DNA from: Pseudomonadota bacterium
GTDB taxonomy: Bacteria; Pseudomonadota; Gammaproteobacteria; Xanthomonadales; Xanthomonadaceae
Assembly (NCBI GenBank): GCA_023439425.1
Contig: JAEXNZ010000136.1
Location: 1 to 7,317, forward strand
Reading direction: 5' to 3'
DNA: 7,317 bases
The position numbers were made by a program, and so were the translations under genes. Under the pieces are notes generated by a model. It ran no database searches. It was given only the letters and a program-made list of their open reading frames with translations, and was not told the origin of the DNA. Of this stretch, positions 6,199-7,317 are shown in pieces; position 1 is the stretch's first letter, and each line of letters opens with the position of its first letter.

Positions 6199-7317
6199 AT
6201 GAAGATGAAAATCGCAATTGCGGGCACCGGCTACGTCGGCCTGTCCAACGGCGTCCTTCTGGCCCGACAGCACGAAGTGGTTGCGCTGGACCTGTTGGCC
6301 GACAAGGTGGCCAAGCTCAACCGTGGCGAATCGCCGATCCAGGACGCTGACATCCAGGCGGCCCTCATCGGTGGCCAACTGAATTTCCGCGCAACGCTGG
6401 ACCCTCGCGACGCCTATGAGGGTGCCGATTTCGTCGTCATTGCGACGCCGACCGACTACGATCCCGAAACCAACTACTTCAACACCCGCTCGATCGAAGC
6501 GGTGGTGCGCCAGGTGCTGGAGATCAATCCGTCGGCCACGATGGTGATCAAGTCGACCATCCCAGTGGGTTACACCCGCAGTCTTCGAGACATGTTCGGT
6601 GTGCAGAACATCATCTTCTCTCCCGAATTCCTGCGCGAAGGACGCGCTCTGCACGACAACCTGCACCCGTCGCGGATCATCGTCGGTGATCACACCGAGG
6701 CTGCGCGCACCTTCGCCGCCTTGCTCGAGCAGGGGGCGGAAAAGAAGGATGTGCCGGTCTTGTTCACCGATTCGACCGAGGCCGAAGCGATCAAACTCTT
6801 TGCCAATACCTATCTGGCGATGCGCGTGTCGTACTTCAACGAGCTGGATACCTACGCTCAGACCCACGGTCTGGACAGTCGCCAGATCATCGATGGCATC
6901 TCGCTGGACCCGCGCATCGGCTCGGGCTACAACAACCCGTCCTTCGGTTACGGTGGCTATTGCCTTCCCAAGGACACCAAACAGCTGCTGGCCAACTACC
7001 AGAGCGTCCCGCAGAACCTGATCCGCGCCATCGTCGATTCGAACACGACGCGCAAGGACTTCATCGCCGCGGACATCCTGCGTCGGAAACCCAAGGTCGT
7101 CGGTGTCTATCGCCTGATCATGAAGGCTGGTTCGGACAACTTCCGATCATCGAGCATCCAGGGCATCATGAAGCGCATCAAGGCCAAGGGCGTTGAGGTT
7201 ATCGTGCACGAGCCGGTGCTGGAAGAGGCCGAGTTCTACAACTCGCGGGTGGTCAACGATCTGGCTGCGTTCAAGCGCGAGGCCGACGTGATCATCAGCA
7301 ACCGCATGTCCGAATCG
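6199..7317 (+). CDS. ugd: UDP-glucose 6-dehydrogenase (3' end outside window)
   Basis: This cytoplasmic enzyme oxidises UDP-glucose to UDP-glucuronate with two NAD+. The frame stays open to the window end, showing 373 residues; the E. coli enzyme is 388 long and aligns closely by eye throughout, so only about 15-20 residues are missing. Visible: Rossmann GTGYVG (9-14), ATPTDYDPETNYFN (82-95), STIPVG (119-124), SPEFLREG with E143, K199 in EAIKLFANTYLAMR, and the catalytic loop GGYCLPKDT with nucleophile C255 and D259. The C-terminal NAD/UDP domain includes IQGIMKRIKAKGVEV (320-334). ATG 6199 and ATG 6205 are both possible; 6205 gives MKIAIAGTGYVG, which matches the usual E. coli-type start, and a weak GAG (6193-6195) is 9 bases before it. 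The gene lies 17 bases after the GT-C-like gene, so it is probably the last visible gene of the operon. It supplies the Uxs substrate. Confidence 0.96.
   Translation, partial: MKMKIAIAGTGYVGLSNGVLLARQHEVVALDLLADKVAKLNRGESPIQDADIQAALIGGQLNFRATLDPRDAYEGADFVVIATPTDYDPETNYFNTRSIEAVVRQVLEINPSATMVIKSTIPVGYTRSLRDMFGVQNIIFSPEFLREGRALHDNLHPSRIIVGDHTEAARTFAALLEQGAEKKDVPVLFTDSTEAEAIKLFANTYLAMRVSYFNELDTYAQTHGLDSRQIIDGISLDPRIGSGYNNPSFGYGGYCLPKDTKQLLANYQSVPQNLIRAIVDSNTTRKDFIAADILRRKPKVVGVYRLIMKAGSDNFRSSSIQGIMKRIKAKGVEVIVHEPVLEEAEFYNSRVVNDLAAFKREADVIISNRMSES

Overview
The window reads as part of a surface-polysaccharide (most likely LPS O-antigen) cluster from a GC-rich gammaproteobacterium. The codons favour G/C in third position, and the last gene is the short (~390-residue) Ugd type known from E. 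coli. Combined with the gene content, I infer the Xanthomonas/Stenotrophomonas relatives (Lysobacteraceae), but nothing here fixes the genus. All genes are on the + strand, and no mobile element, RNA gene, CRISPR array or convincing terminator was seen.

Layout. (1) 1-181: C-terminal end of a nucleotide-sugar SDR enzyme, most like GDP-4-keto-6-deoxymannose reductase (Rmd). (2) 182-298: the only real gap, with a possible weak promoter and a clear ribosome-binding site. (3) 299-1249: UDP-glucuronate decarboxylase (uxs). (4) 1258-2199: GtrB/DPM1-like family 2 glycosyltransferase with two C-terminal membrane helices. (5) 2183-2581: GtrA-family four-helix membrane protein. (6) 2578-3177: unrecognised 199-residue protein with three membrane helices and a winged-helix-like C-terminal part. 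(7) 3168-4847: large membrane protein matching DUF6311, with a soluble cysteine-containing C-terminal domain. (8) 4820-6181: second large membrane protein that looks like a GT-C glycosyltransferase. (9) 6199 to the window end: UDP-glucose 6-dehydrogenase (ugd), cut about 15-20 codons before its expected stop.

Genes 3-9 are packed tightly: there are only 8 and 17 bases between the outer pairs and overlaps of 17, 4, 10 and 28 bases in the middle, so they very likely form one translationally coupled operon. Together they suggest a complete pathway. Ugd oxidises UDP-glucose to UDP-glucuronate and Uxs decarboxylates this to UDP-xylose. The GT2 enzyme would load a sugar (by inference xylose) onto undecaprenyl phosphate, GtrA would flip it, and one of the two large membrane proteins would transfer it in the periplasm to an O-antigen or other glycan. 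The upstream Rmd-like gene hints at a D-rhamnose-containing acceptor. The enzyme assignments at the two ends are solid. The sugar specificity, the acceptor and the roles of the three middle proteins are inference, and these are the parts worth following up.
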